Below are positions 11,440 through 24,200 of a DNA stretch of 64,000 bases, piece after piece (position 1 is the stretch's first letter; each line of letters opens with the position of its first letter). The notes under the pieces are model-generated. The model was not told the DNA's origin, did not search any database, and was given only the letters and a program-made list of their open reading frames with translations. Both the position numbers and the translations under genes were made by a program. The stretch is from contig NW_019091396.1 of assembly GCF_001949145.1 (NCBI RefSeq), forward strand, positions 62,001 to 126,000. The letters are read 5' to 3'. Source of the DNA: Acanthaster planci. Its lineage: Eukaryota; Echinodermata; Asteroidea; Valvatida; Acanthasteridae.

Positions 11440-11565
11440 ATGGCTATCCGCTCCGAGCGGAACAAAAGAGGGCGGGCTTATTTGGTGTTCACCGCACAGG
11501 CTTGCCACGAGGCGCGCAAGTATATGTGCGTTTGACGCGGAGCACGCTGAGTACGTGTAGCTAAC
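11440..11565. repeat. Dispersed repeat family E, copy 1
   Basis: GCTCCGAGCGGAACAAAAG with AGGGCG, then GGCGCGCAAG and GTTTGACGCGGAGCACGCTG. An inverted copy lies at about 53220-53345. Probably a short interspersed element. Confidence 0.65.
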
Positions 11566-11780
11566 TTATTCCGGCTTTTATGGTCTTTGAGTACATGCAG
11601 AACGCGTGCAAAAAGCCACTTGTTATCACCTGTCTTTCTTTCGCCGATTGGGGGTGCACTTTAGCTCGGGGTGGATAGGTTTGTAAATAAGCCCGAAATC
11701 TTAGTAGGCTTTTGGTAAATTTCTTAAAGCATCTATTGCTGTGATCAATTCCTGCTGCAAAGCGGCGTTTCAGGAGCAGT

Positions 11781-12245
11781 TTAGCCTTCTCCCCAATCCT
11801 CCGTACATTCCTGACTTGTCCGCAGGTATCGGCAACGCCTCAGCTCCTGCATTAGCTGTCTCATCCGCACGTCCTCCTCTTTGTCGCCGTCCATCGCCGC
11901 CGCCGCCGCCTCTCCGGTGGTCTTGCCCGGAAATGACAGTGCCCTCTGCAGCGGCGGTTTCCGGCGATCCTCGCCCCGGATGAGGGCGTCCTGCTCTTGC
12001 CGGTTCAGGCCCCTGAGCTGCGCGATCGACCGCGGCCCGCGCAGCTGCGGCGGTGCCGCCGCCGCAGCGCACGGCCTGGGCCCGCTGTGTGGTTCAAGGG
12101 CGGCCGTGGTCTGTGGCAGGGCTTGTTGCGCCTGCCCGCTGCTCGGGGCTGGCTGGGAGGTGTGCCTGGTGAATGGTGTACGGAAGGTGGAACCAGACGT
12201 CACGGTGGCTGATATTGGTCTCTTGGTGGCGTGCTTTCCTTCCAT
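11781..12245 (-). CDS. Candidate exon, unrecognised Ala/Pro- and Arg/Glu-rich protein
   Basis: A GC-rich island in AT-rich surroundings holds a minus-strand frame of 154 codons opening at ATG 12245 in strong context (AGCATGG). It begins MEGKHATKRPIS, passes through Gln/Ala/Pro-rich sequence, then a charged helix-like stretch with NRQEQDALIRGEDRRKPP and EEDVRMRQLMQELRRCRYL. The composition is more protein-like than the overlapping + strand frames. The coding part may stop near 11815-11830 at a weak donor such as ACAA/GTCAGG. It could instead be a CpG-rich promoter region open by chance: a good acceptor-like tract, CTTGTCCGCAG, exists on the + strand at about 11825. Family unknown. Confidence 0.42.
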   Translation of the reverse strand: MEGKHATKRPISATVTSGSTFRTPFTRHTSQPAPSSGQAQQALPQTTAALEPHSGPRPCAAAAAPPQLRGPRSIAQLRGLNRQEQDALIRGEDRRKPPLQRALSFPGKTTGEAAAAAMDGDKEEDVRMRQLMQELRRCRYLRTSQECTEDWGEG

Positions 12246-14094
12246 GCTGGCACTATCAAACGCATGAATTACCGATGCACAGAAATGTTTAACGGCAGTT
12301 GTTTCTGTTCACTCGTCAAGGCAACTGATAGCACAGCAGGTTACATGTACACTTAAATACATATACATTTAAATGGTAACTGTCCCCGGTGTTGATACGC
12401 AGATACTTATAGAAAATTGGAAAGATTGTAAAAGTGTGGAAATATATATTTCCCGCGGTAAAGACACTTTGTCGGACAAAGATCCTGATTTTTGTCAAAT
12501 CCTCTTGCTTTGCGGAGGAATAAAGATGTTTCTGTCACGTTGGAGTTGATCCTGGTGGTAAAATTCGTTGTTGCAATTCCTAAAGCGTGTCTTTTTACAG
12601 CGTGGACGTGATTCCGTGCGCTAGACGAATCTTCACCTGCCTGCAAATTGGAGTGTTGTGGAGTGATTTCCGACAGCGATTAGTTCTTCTCTTGCTCCAA
12701 TTACGCCGATTGCTGACGGCTGTCTCATATCATTTTACATGCGTGGTTTTGGAGCCCTCTGGCGACACTCTGTTTACCCAAACAAGAGGCCAGCAGCAAC
12801 GCCGATCCATACGCGAGATCGTGTTTCCTGTCGTTGTTTGTCTTCCCAAAGCGAGTCACCATATTATCGAAGATACCACAAAATCTACGATCGCCTCACA
12901 GCCAATATCGCCGCTATTGATGGCTTTCTGGACTGCGCACTGATAACATCATCCCCTTGGAGCTTCGCACCTTTCTTTTGCTGGCTCTGTGGATGACCGT
13001 GATTGATAAATCAACACTCCGTCCCGAAAAGCGAGAGCAGCTTTCCTATCTGCTTGGTCAACAAATCCTTCATCGGAGTGGCCAACCAGTCGAAGATGAT
13101 GCGTAGCACGCTCAAGCTCGAAGTCCGGCGTGTAAAACCGAAAGCAACTGGAAGGCGATTTCCCAAACTTAATATTATTAATTACCAGCCGAATCCTGCC
13201 GTGGCTTTTGTCAGCGGACGGACTGACCCTTTCGGAACAAATATGAAGAAAGGGTAATAAATACCATGTTGGCTCTTGCACCTCGTTATTGTAGGACGAC
13301 GGACTGTCATATATTGCTCGCTCGCGGTTGCTGCTATATACAGTACATAAAAAGGCGAGTGCAGATGATCGCATCAGATTTATGGCGGGAAAAGTTTACA
13401 CTGCAGTGCCTTCAGCGCGTTGTGCTGTTTTTGTTCTGATTGTCTCCTTTATCTCCTCTGTGTTGTATGTACACTGTGTCGATAAGAGGTGTCATGTGGT
13501 GACGAAAATGTGCTTGCGAGCATCTGTCCGAGTTGTCCCGGCAACACGGAAAGCGTAAACCCTTCAACGTGACAGCAACAATTTCCTGATGAGCGACAAT
13601 CCCCGCTGATTGTCGACGGCTGTTTGCCTCGCCGTTGTGAAGCGTCCATCAATGAATTGCTCGTCGCTGTCACATCGCGACGTGTAAAATTTAATCTACC
13701 TCAAATTTAAAAATGGATGAACCTCAACCGAGGTTTCGATGGACCTGAACTGCAGCCAACAAGGACTTGTTAGGAAGAGCAAGATTTGCATCGTCAGAGC
13801 AAAATGAGAATTGCACACTCCACGAGCGTCAATACGGCATCCCAATTTCAGTGATATTCCCCAATATTCCCCAACGTGGTGTATTTATTTATAAACGTTA
13901 AATTCAAAGAACCAGACTATATTCTACGATTTCATTCTGACCCCCAAAGTTACCTGGTACCATCCCATTACGGGTTTAAAATTTATACCGCACGTTCAGG
14001 AATACGACTGAAATTGGGGACGCCGCGAATACGGTCTATTGTTGATAAGTCTTGAAGGTTTGCATGGTGAATAGGTACAATCATCTCCTGATGA

Positions 14095-14318
14095 NNNNNN
14101 NNNNNNNNNNNNNNNNNNNNNNNNNNNNNNNNNNNNNNNNNNNNNNNNNNNNNNNNNNNNNNNNNNNNNNNNNNNNNNNNNNNNNNNNNNNNNNNNNNNN
14201 NNNNNNNNNNNNNNNNNNNNNNNNNNNNNNNNNNNNNNNNNNNNNNNNNNNNNNNNNNNNNNNNNNNNNNNNNNNNNNNNNNNNNNNNNNNNNNNNNNNN
14301 NNNNNNNNNNNNNNNNNN
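14095..14318. other. Assembly gap, 224 N, inside a tandem repeat
   Basis: CGGTCTATTGTTGATAAG just before the gap (from 14032) recurs as CGGTCTATTGTTGGTAAG just after it (from 14326), so the unresolved stretch is probably a tandem array. Confidence 0.85.
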
Positions 14319-15259
14319 TATTGTGCGGTCTATTGTTGGTAAGGTGTACGAATGATTGAATATTACTAATGGCCTGTTCTGTGGTTTAAGTTCGGGGGAT
14401 TAACGAAGGTGGCTAGCCGATGTAGATCATCATTCCGTTGAACAATGCAGAAAGGCTTCGTGATGTTTGACTTCAGGTCACTCACGAATAGGGGGTGGAG
14501 CAGGGTGTAGGAATATGCCACTGAACCCGAAAACGGTACAGAGGTGTGTGCAGACGCCTCTCTGTCGTCAGCTGTAACTCCAATAGTGATAATGTACACA
14601 TTGGATTCCCTTATCCTTTCGCTGCAATCAGGTATATAAGGACAACTCAGGGCACTTAACAGTCGTCGGGTTTTTATACACGTCGAATATTTTTTGTGTG
14701 TGTCTGAGAGAGCAGACGAGGGGGAAATTGGATTGGCGTAGTAAAATTCGATTTTCAGGCGGGCTGTTGATCCGTTTTTTTTCTTTTGCATCTAGCGTGT
14801 TCCTTCTTGAGCTGTCTGTATTGTTTGCCCACGTGCTCACCATTTCCGTTGTGTAAGTGCCGCCGGGGGCCTGTTGCCTTGACTTGCGATGCGAAATCTG
14901 AATTGTCTCACTTAGTGGCGCCAGATTGAGGCGTGGAGTGCGTCGTGCCTAGTGATGGAACCGTTTCCAGTAATATCACACTGACGTGTACGTGTAGATG
15001 GTGGATTCAGCGATCAGAGTTTTGATATCCGCGGCAAGTTCGAGCCACGACTCCCTGGCAACCACTGGTCGATTTTGCCTGGTACGCAGGAAATTTATTA
15101 TGTAAAGAATACACGACCAAATCGACCTATGGTCGATAAAATGGTCACAGCTCAAACTTGCCCAGCAGTGACCCCTTGAGACAGTGGTATGCCAATTGAA
15201 CCATTTATTAACAGCCTGTGGGTAATGATACATCATCCAGTGGGCAGCGATAAGGCCCG

Positions 15260-15430
15260 AGCCGGACCAAGAGAGGGCGCAGTTTTTCCAGCAACTGAGG
15301 CTTCTTTGGTAGGAACTGCACTTCGTCGCCAGTTCACAAAACGACTTTGAAATGGACGCGCCACGTTCGCGTCACTACCAACAAAATGATCACGCCCCAC
15401 AAACATGGCTCTTTTCAACCGTCGAGGGGG
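15260..15430. repeat. Dispersed repeat family F, longest copy
   Basis: Contains GGACCAAGAGAGGGCGCAGT, TTGGTAGGAACTGCA and, at the right end, CAAACATGGCTCTTTTCAA, thereby linking the fragments at 9798 and 10903. Confidence 0.5.
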
Positions 15431-16671
15431 TGCAAGTTGCAAGCGCTCCCCAGTTGAAACAATATTATAATTATACCCAAGGGCCAAATGGAAACATTCG
15501 AAGTGTTATGCTATCCTTCAAAGTGATGTCTGGGTGGTTTTGTATAATGATCAACATCCTCATATTGGAAAGATGTTACCCGTGAAGTAGTGTAACCAAA
15601 GACAGGTAAAGACCAATATTATTAGGCTAACAATTAAAGGACTCAGTCAATATAATCTTTCAGTGCAGTATTTGTATATGTCCCACGGTGTCCAATTTAC
15701 TCTCACTGTCGATTTCGGGCTATTAAATTATCATAATTAGGCTATTTGGGTGCATCTGTAATTCGAATGTAGATACAAATTTGCATATTTATGAGCAAAT
15801 GTGGAAATCTCTGTGTCAGATCTATTTCTGAACTAAACTTTGTCTCCGGTTGTAATTGGTTTGGGGTTCATTTTGTGACAGTAGGTCAAGGAAGCAGTTG
15901 TTCTTTCAAATATTTTCAATGAGCTTACACTGTGTCAACAATTTGAACATAACCGCTGATACGCACCTTCTTCTTGTAACGGCATCATAGCAAGAGCGCC
16001 CTCATTTGTCACACAAGCATTAAAATTGTTTGATATTTTGGAGCCCACAACAAGAGGTATTATATATATATTTTTCTAATTTCAGAGGAGTATACAAAAT
16101 GTTGGAAGAGACATGTCACTAAGTAGAATTCACGCCACAAATAACCTTAATTAAAGGGGAAATTTCAATACACAATTATTTTTTACCTCCATTTCATGTC
16201 TTGGTTGTTTTTTTTCTTCAGAAAAATGGGCTTAAGGTAAATAAAAATACGTAAGACGGAGACTATTCTTATTGTTAACACTGGATTGAAATGCTTGATG
16301 ACACTCAATCAGCAAAGGGCGTCCTACAGTAAAGTCAAGTGAAAAACTGACAAACAAAGACAATCCCACAAGGACAAAAGAGTCGTCATCGTAAATCGTT
16401 GTTTATTTGAAAGCATTGTTGATGTTATAATCGTATTACAAACGCAAGATTGATTGGAATGTTCACTCATTCACTATTTTTTGTTTCTTTCTGGCATTCG
16501 TAGAGCCGCTGAACGTACCAGGTCTCAAAATAAACGTAGACCGCACCTAGTTTCGTTTACCGCCTTGGCCTCCAACTTGATGAATAAGCTCTCTATATCC
16601 TTTCCACTTTCTCGACTAAATCAAACCTCCGGGACCACGAAGGCAATGTTTGGAAAGTAATTAATTTTTAA

Positions 16672-16795
16672 TAACTGGGTTTACCCCTACACCGAAGTAT
16701 ATTCATAACACTGTGTGCTCGGTGATTATCTGAGAGCTTACAAATTACAAGCTCGCTCATGAATATAGGTCGGTGTAAGGGGCCAAAGACTGTTA
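16672..16795. mobile_element. Foldback miniature element with TTAA target duplication
   Basis: The arms of about 40 bases are inverted copies (TAACTGGGTTTACCCC and, reversed, TAACAGTCTTTGGCCCC, then TACACCG and TATATTCAT). They are separated by about 45 bases and flanked by TTAA at 16668-16671 and 16796-16799. TTAA duplications are typical of piggyBac- or Kolobok-type elements. Non-coding. Confidence 0.75.
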
Positions 16796-17523
16796 TTAAA
16801 TGTTTACATCTCCCCGACGCAAAGCACATCTTGAAATGTTGGGAGAGGTTATTATTTTTGTCTAATTGTCTGGAGGTTTAGAGACGAAGTCAAAGCTGGA
16901 AACGACGCAGAGGTAAAGTACTCCACAAACAAGGGATGGAAGGGAACTACAATATATAAAGTCCACGCTGTATACAGCGCCACCAACGACGAGGGTACAT
17001 CCACCATTCAAGATGGGTGTTTAAGCTGACCGAGTTCAAAAAAACGAGTTCATTCTGATTGCAGAACCTCGATCCAATTTAAAATTAGTTTGATCCAGAA
17101 CACTGAACTTGGGAGAACCTAAGGCGTACATTATTGACCATTTTGGGTCCAAGATTATGGCCCTCCTCTGCCGCCCCGGGTCTGTGAGTTGCAACATGTC
17201 GACAAGATATTCCAGGCGTGAATACTCAGTTACAGGCAAGAAGTCACATCTGAAAAGGAAACCGTTCAGCCTACCATGTTCGGTGGCAAGTTTTCAGATG
17301 TATGCTTTATTGAAAGTATGAGAATCAGTTGCAACCGTATTTGATAAAGTTTGATATTAAATACACTCTCCTCCAATTCATTTCGGCCTGGAGTACCAAT
17401 GGCAATGCAACTGTCGCCTCAACAGGCACATTAAAGTAATTGTAGATTTCACATATTGTATATCACTACTGACAGACCTTGAAGAGAGTAGAAAAATATA
17501 TTACTGCATAATTCGTTTTGGTT

Positions 17524-17529
17524 TTTATT
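17524..17529 (-). terminator. Candidate polyadenylation signal of the membrane-protein gene
   Basis: TTTATT on the + strand reads AATAAA on the coding strand, about 405 bases past the stop at 17934. Position fits a 3'UTR end; unproven. Confidence 0.35.
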
Positions 17530-17933
17530 TACAAAATCAAATGTAAAAAAAGTTGAAGAAAAAAATAGCAATTAGAATCTTTGATCTTCACGTTGAATAG
17601 CACAAAAGAAAATAAAAAGTCCCACGCATCTGTCGCAAATTCTGACGATAGAGGGCTCCTCTTATGGCGTGCCTGGGCCGTGCATTCAAGGCGGTTTTTC
17701 AAAGACTCAGCTTGACTTCTGTCTGAAGCCTCGTCTCAAAAATCGATCCCAGAACCGGGGTATACAGTATTAAAAGTGAAACTTTGGCTCTGTTGCCTGT
17801 AGTTCGATGTTTTTTGGCACAATCTGACTTATTATTGAGCTAATAAGCTTAAAGTCAGGGGTAAACATTCAGACGAAACCTGAGACAGAGGCCAAACAGA
17901 GTGATGGAAGACCCCTTGAGTCATATATATATA

Positions 17934-18288
17934 TCAAAGTCTTGTAGTCGCGGTGCTGGACTCCAGTGGCACGCTGCCGTTTCGGAGAGGGCGGCCTTTC
18001 CGACCGCACACCGCGCAGCGGCAGCAGCAGCGGCACTCGGCCCGCAAGGACGGCGTGTACCCCGCGCTGCTCCTCCGCCACGTGGGCGCTACCCTCTCCG
18101 AGGCTGACCGGTGCAGCGGCCGGCCTGGCCGGCGCAGTGAGCCGTCGGAGATGGTGGCTATCTCCATGTGCACCTTGGCGTCCCTCTTGCTGTTGGCTGT
18201 GTTTCGGCTGCTGTTGCTGCTGTTGGTGCTCTCCGTTTTGTTGACCTTCCGGAGAGTCCGGTCCATCTGCCGTTCGAGGTAGGAGCGT
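17934..18288 (-). CDS. Membrane protein exon 3: cytoplasmic tail with Cys cluster and PDZ ligand
   Basis: The acceptor CACAG lies at 18289-18293 (minus strand). The first base completes an Arg codon with the AG from exon 2, then 118 codons run to TGA at 17934-17936. The tail starts [14 protein letters not shown], passes through Ser/Asn-rich and Arg-rich stretches ([14 protein letters not shown], a basophilic-kinase-like context) and includes [10 protein letters not shown], a dense cysteine cluster that could be palmitoylated or bind metal. The last four residues TTRL fit the class I PDZ ligand S/T-x-hydrophobic. A competing minus-strand frame is open here too but does not match the splice phase. 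Confidence 0.72.
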
Positions 18289-21200
18289 CTGTGAAAAAGG
18301 AAAGGATTTTAATTGTTTCATACAAAAAAAACGGTTAAGAACCGAGGCTAATGCGTCGGATAAAAACCTGTAAAATAGGTCCCATTTACACCAGCTGGTC
18401 ACAAAGTCGGCAAAGAGGCTGCCACAGTCAAATCGAGTTTAAGAAGGGGCTACATGTAAAGCAAGAAGGTAGACATTCTTCTTTGGGATACTGAGTCTAT
18501 TTGGTGGCACTTCATTGAGGAACACTTCAAGGGACCCTATCAGCCGTCTCGGTGTTCCAACAACTCGACTCAAACCGGTATCTCTCGCGAAGTGCGTTTT
18601 TCTTTCTTTGTACATATTGTTTACTCAAGAGAGGACTTGTATGGAGAAAGAAATAGGATTCAATTTGATGAAGAGATTGAAATCTGACCATGTGAAGCAA
18701 TCCCTTTTAATCCATCATGAAACGATCATTAAAAAAACAGAACACTACCAGACTGGTTGTTGGGGATTCATTATCAAAATATCGACCAATATTTTTCGTT
18801 TATCATTAGTGCTAGGAATTAACATCACGACATGGGTCGTAAATCGTCTCTCTAGTTTTTGTTTTTCTTTTTAATTCTGGCAGATAACCCTTTTCCATAA
18901 AACAAAAATAATCACGCTTGTGAAAGGGGAGAACGGTCATGGGCAACAGATCCCACAATGCCTTAGTAAATTACTTGGGTGTCCCGTGTCTGTAGACTGT
19001 GTATGTTCAATGTTGTGCGTGTTCGTTGTATACACTGGGACAAATTTCATAGAACTGCTTTATAATTAAGCACCAAATTTGCTTTAGCGGGAAAAACGTT
19101 GCTTAATAAACAAAGGTTAACAGCTCAAAACGTACTAGGCACATAAACAAAAAATAATCAGCAAAGAAAAACAAACTGAGTCCAGCAAAATCTACAAAAA
19201 TGCAAGACTTTTTTGAGGCTTTCTTCCTGAGATAGCATTACAGTTTTGCTCATGAATGTGGAAATCTCATTAACATAAAACCAAAAAGGACGTAAAATAT
19301 ACCCTTTAAAACAGTGAAACAAAAGTTGAAAGTAAGGCTAACTAAGACAAAAGGTGCATTTTGAATTTCTGTGTGTAAACAAATTGATTACAGCTATCTT
19401 TAGACATTCATACCCCGAAGCTGAAAAAATAACCGTATGGTTTCCCTTTTCTGTCTCTTTTCCCTATATAGCTGTCCTCAGTACACTTGTAGAAAAACAC
19501 GGACTTAATAGAATTATGAAAAAAAAGCAGAAATTCGTCGCCTCTTGACTTGAGAATCCTGGCTACGCGGTTACTTCGAAGCCGTGATCAAGCACAAAGC
19601 CAGATCGTTAAACTCTTTTCCTTCTCAATCTCACGTGCGGCGCCCGGGTCACACGCGTGTCTTCTTGTCCCATTTTTTTTTAAAAAGGCCGATGCCAGGC
19701 TCCGATAACCACAGCCAACTTTATCAAGCTTTTAGGGAAAACGTTCCGCTTATTCGTGTCTCGTGCCTCGAGGTCACGACCGGAAGGCGTGCAGAAGACC
19801 GCGTTTTCTCCATTTTTATTTCAATTGCCAACTCACAATTTGACGATAAAATCGAAAATTGTGGCAGTGACGGACCCAGCAATGCTTGATCTGGGGACCT
19901 AATTGGATTGCGCTCTTTCCCTCGCTGAACTGTAGTCATTACTATCAGGAAAAAGTACTTGCTCCCTTCAAATGGGCACCAGTCATCGGGTACCGTGCAC
20001 GATATGGGGCCGATGGGTACCCCCACACGTCCAATCCCTATACACACTCTAGACTATTGTTACCTAACACATCCCCCCAGAAGTCTGTAAAACAATCTCC
20101 CGAGATTCCGATCAAACAATGACCAACACTGAGGCGGGGGTTCTCTTCGCCTCATATTTTGCATCATATGGGTCATCGTGCCAAAGAGCTCGGACAATAG
20201 GTGATCATGAAACAGAGTAGAATATGGAGGCAACGTTGTTGGGTGGGCAAAATCTACGGCACCAGCAAGCCACCCGCGAGGAACTCAAATCAGCTTGTCG
20301 GCACACTAAACTATCTAACCTTTATACAATCTCCCGTCTAACGCTTTCGTTTTGAATTCATTCAAGAAACCTTGATTGAAATGAGGTGCCAACGGGTGAT
20401 GAAATATCCTGCAATTTCCATTGGAAATTACTAGTGACCAGGAAAGACCCTTTGGACCCCAAACAGTGGCCAGCTTTCAAGGGTTCAAAGAACAGAAAGT
20501 TCGAAGGTGAGCCACAAGCATACTCTGTTCAAAATCATGGATGTCTTGTCTTTCATTTTGGCCCATTCTTCGCATCAGTTTGGATGGTTTGTTTCAATAG
20601 ACCTTTTGCGTTGAAGGACAGAGACATCCCATGACATGAAAATAACAGGAAGTGCAACCAACCGGCAAAATCATGGCAAGTGGAGATAGGATTTCGAAGA
20701 AATCGTACAATGAGGGGCTTTCGAGTGTGACGTCATTACGTGTGCACATTGGTAAGAAGCCTTGACCAGTGCTCTGTGAGTGTTAGCGCTCAAACAAATA
20801 CACGGCAGATCTTGGAGGGATAGACATTTCAATGTAGATCGCTTTTTACTTGGGAGGGGGTTCCCCTGGTTCTGCAAAAAAGGAGGAAAATGAACCCTGT
20901 AGCCTATATATATATATATCCTAAGAAACAGGTGCACTTGCAGGACGCAATTTCATTTATTCTGGTTTGGTGGCTGTTTGGTTAAAAACTCAGTTTTAAA
21001 TCATGCATTCAGAATTTGCTGCTCAAACAAATAGCATTGTGTATTTTTCAAACCTGTGCAACGCCCCTCTGAACCGAAAAAAAATAGCAACGATGCAAAA
21101 CAGAGTATAAGCAACCCCCCTGCATAACATTCCTCTTACGACTGACCTGGTTTTAACCATGGGATTCTCTATGGTGTACCCCTTATCTTGCTTCAACTTT

Positions 21201-24200
21201 TCCGGGTCCACTAGCTCCACCATGTGGGCCAGCCGTCGATGGAGGACGCAACGCTTGATGCCCGCCGCCACGAGGCCGAGCAGCGCCAGTCCCACGAGGC
21301 ACGGCATGATGATCAGAATTGACGGCTGGGTTTTGATCCGAGTCACGATCGTGTAAACTCTCTCGTTGCTCTGCTTGTTCTTTGGGCCCTCAGCACCGCC
21401 TGTTAAAATGGAAAACGAAAAAAACAGTACTGTCTTACCGCTGGAGGTTTGAGGAATGTGCGTGTAGTTCTTTTTTTCTTTTTGGAGGTTAACATACCAC
21501 TGCACTGCACATAGTTCATGGGATTTTTTTGTTGGGGGAATGGGTGAACATACTTCAACGGCGAATATGAGTGGGTATAGGCTATTTAAACCAGGAATAT
21601 TTAAAATGTGAAGCCAAAACTGCAGAGGCACCACGCTCGAACAAAAAGTGCGCAAAGGTTACGCGCCTCTGTGACCTATAGGCATTCTGTGAATTGCAAG
21701 TCTGCGCGCGCACCTCAAGTGTAAGAATATACAAGTTTGTTTGATGCCATCATAGCGATGGCGTCTCCTCAGAGCTGTTTGTTTGTTTGTTTGTCTGGTT
21801 GGTTAGTTTATTTGTCACACTGATCACGAACGCCAGTTGGCTCATACGCGAACTCTGCACTGTGTCTAGTTCCAATGGCCAGTGTAAACGGATGTGGTTT
21901 AAATTGCAACGTCGTCGCATATAGGCCTACCAACGTACCGAATCGATGGCAAATTCCATCAGTTTTGTGCTGCGAGGTTTGAAATGTCGAAATACACTTC
22001 AACTGGGGCAAGTCTTGCTGCGAAAGTTTTCTGACGTCAAAATCACCGTCGTTTTCGTGTAGACCAAGTAAAGGCGTTAAGTATCTCCAAAAGTTGGATA
22101 TTTCGCAGGGTGAGCATGTTTCAGATTTGTATTCAGTTGGTGTTAACGGGTCCAGGCGATGAAGTTTCCCCCAATGCACCTTTTGCAAATTTAAATTTCC
22201 TTCAATATAGCAAAGCTTTTTGAAATCCTCTTGGGAGGATAAGTGTACTGAATTGCGCACATTTAAAAAAACTCAAAACTGTTCATGCTTTGCTTTCCCC
22301 AACAACAGAGGGCGTTGTTGTTATCATGTCATCTAAGGAGGACACTGACTCCTCGGTTTCTCTGCTTCCCTGCTTAGTTCGTGAACCCAAAATTTACTCA
22401 TTGAAAACATTTCTGAGAAAGGTTTGCTCTCTTTGCTTAATCACTGTCGCTTACCGAGGAAACTCGGAAATTTCAGACAGCAAATTAAAATTTCCAGCAA
22501 TTCTGCGTTTCTCCCTGGAGAGAGGTTACATTTTTCGTTTAATAGTATGTGAAATTGTTAAGATTTAATGGGGAAACAATTTTCGTATGTTGCGGTCATA
22601 TTGGTAAATATGGTTTAGGTATTAAATTGTGCCTCGGCCCTTTTAGCATTAAAGGGAAAAAACGGCTTAATAAGCGAAATGGGTATAGTCAAGCATCCAC
22701 GCAATAGCATCCTTTAGTGCTTGGCTCGGCTTGCCTTTCACAGCCTGCCAATCAAGTATCGACCAACATCACCGTCCACGCTCCTGCGCGCTCCATTAAA
22801 CACTGTACGTATCACGATACCAATCGGCAAACGCGAACGTGCCAACGGCGGCATCTCACCCGTGAAGAAACGTGTCTGCCCCTGCAGAACACGGCCACTG
22901 GAGACGCTGTCAGATTGCCATCTCTGCTCACTCATCTCCCGGGAGTCTTTTTTTTTTAAATACATGTCGTCTCTTAAAATAATGCGTTCTGTCTTTGTTT
23001 TGCCTCGGTGGAGTGTGTTCATCACGGTTGTCAGGTTCACCACGAGCAAAGGTTTGATCTATTGGTATATGTATCACATCCAAAATTCACGTTTGAGGAC
23101 TTTTTGGAGTAGCAACTATGCAAATTGCAATGGACTCTATATTGGCATCCTCAAACGATGATGTGACTGTCACACTGTTGCCCGTAAATATATTTAAAAA
23201 GTTCGCGCTTTACACTGTCCAAATTTTAACCTAAATTATGAAAAACACCTTGCGGAAGTAAAGATAGACTTACGATGTATTTTTCATGTTTAGGTGTAGT
23301 TAGGCCGACAATCCGGCCAGTCCCATTTCTACATTCTCAACTGTTTGGGCCTCGTTGAGTACGGTAAAGTTACGTACAAATGAAATGGTACATTTGTGGC
23401 TCCTTTACATTCGACGATATAAAGACAATAGACCGATTGCCCCGCTAAGTTAGGCGACCTTATAAAATATCAACAAACATGGCGTCCTCTCGTAGCAATG
23501 TGTGCTTTAAGTGTTGTTCATATTTTTTTTGGGGGGGAGGGGGTAAACTGATGACACGCTTTGCCCACGGGGGACACCCGTACTTGTTGATGTTTGATAC
23601 CCACTATAGGTCACGTGACTTACGAGGTGCAATCGGTGTATTGCGTGTCGTACAGACGGAATGGGATCCGCCAATGAAATGTAACAGTAGTGTGGATAAT
23701 TTCACCGTTCCCACATGCCCACTTCTGCAAATCACGGGCTTACAATTACACTCTCCCATAGAAACATAACCAGTGTTAAATGCCACAGCGCCATGAGATG
23801 GCATACATGTGTTGCCAAATAGGGCGGGGATATCTCTTCTGATAAAGCGTACGCGTGCTTTACGGTGGGGGCCATAACCTTGGACCCGCACACGCATTTC
23901 TTTTACTGTATCACCATATTTTCACACACAAATCCGAAGTTAAAAATGAATTGTCTTGGTTTACCACTGATGGACTTAGGGAGCCCTGTACATAACAGTA
24001 CCGTGTGCTTAGCTGAAACATGAAATGTAGCCCTTCTTTTCCATAAGCAAGTGCGGAGATATTTAGACTCATTTCGAGTGGACGAAGTGATACCCCACGC
24101 CCACGCGCGAGAGCCCGTATAGCTCTGGCAACCGTGGACTTTGTCATGTCTCGTCTCTCCTCTTTTTTTTTTTTTACCGAAGAAGGTACAAACCAAACAA

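Larger units (their letters stand above)
12270..16660. other. No firm gene seen
   Basis: Intergenic by default, apart from the repeats and the gap listed separately. A minus-strand frame at 12949-13374 (141 codons) faintly recalls a retroelement RNase H (see findings). Confidence 0.4.

Noticed and set aside
21808-22260. 150-codon minus-strand frame
   Set aside because: No start or splice support and no recognisable domain; a similar word near 27540 suggests repeat content.
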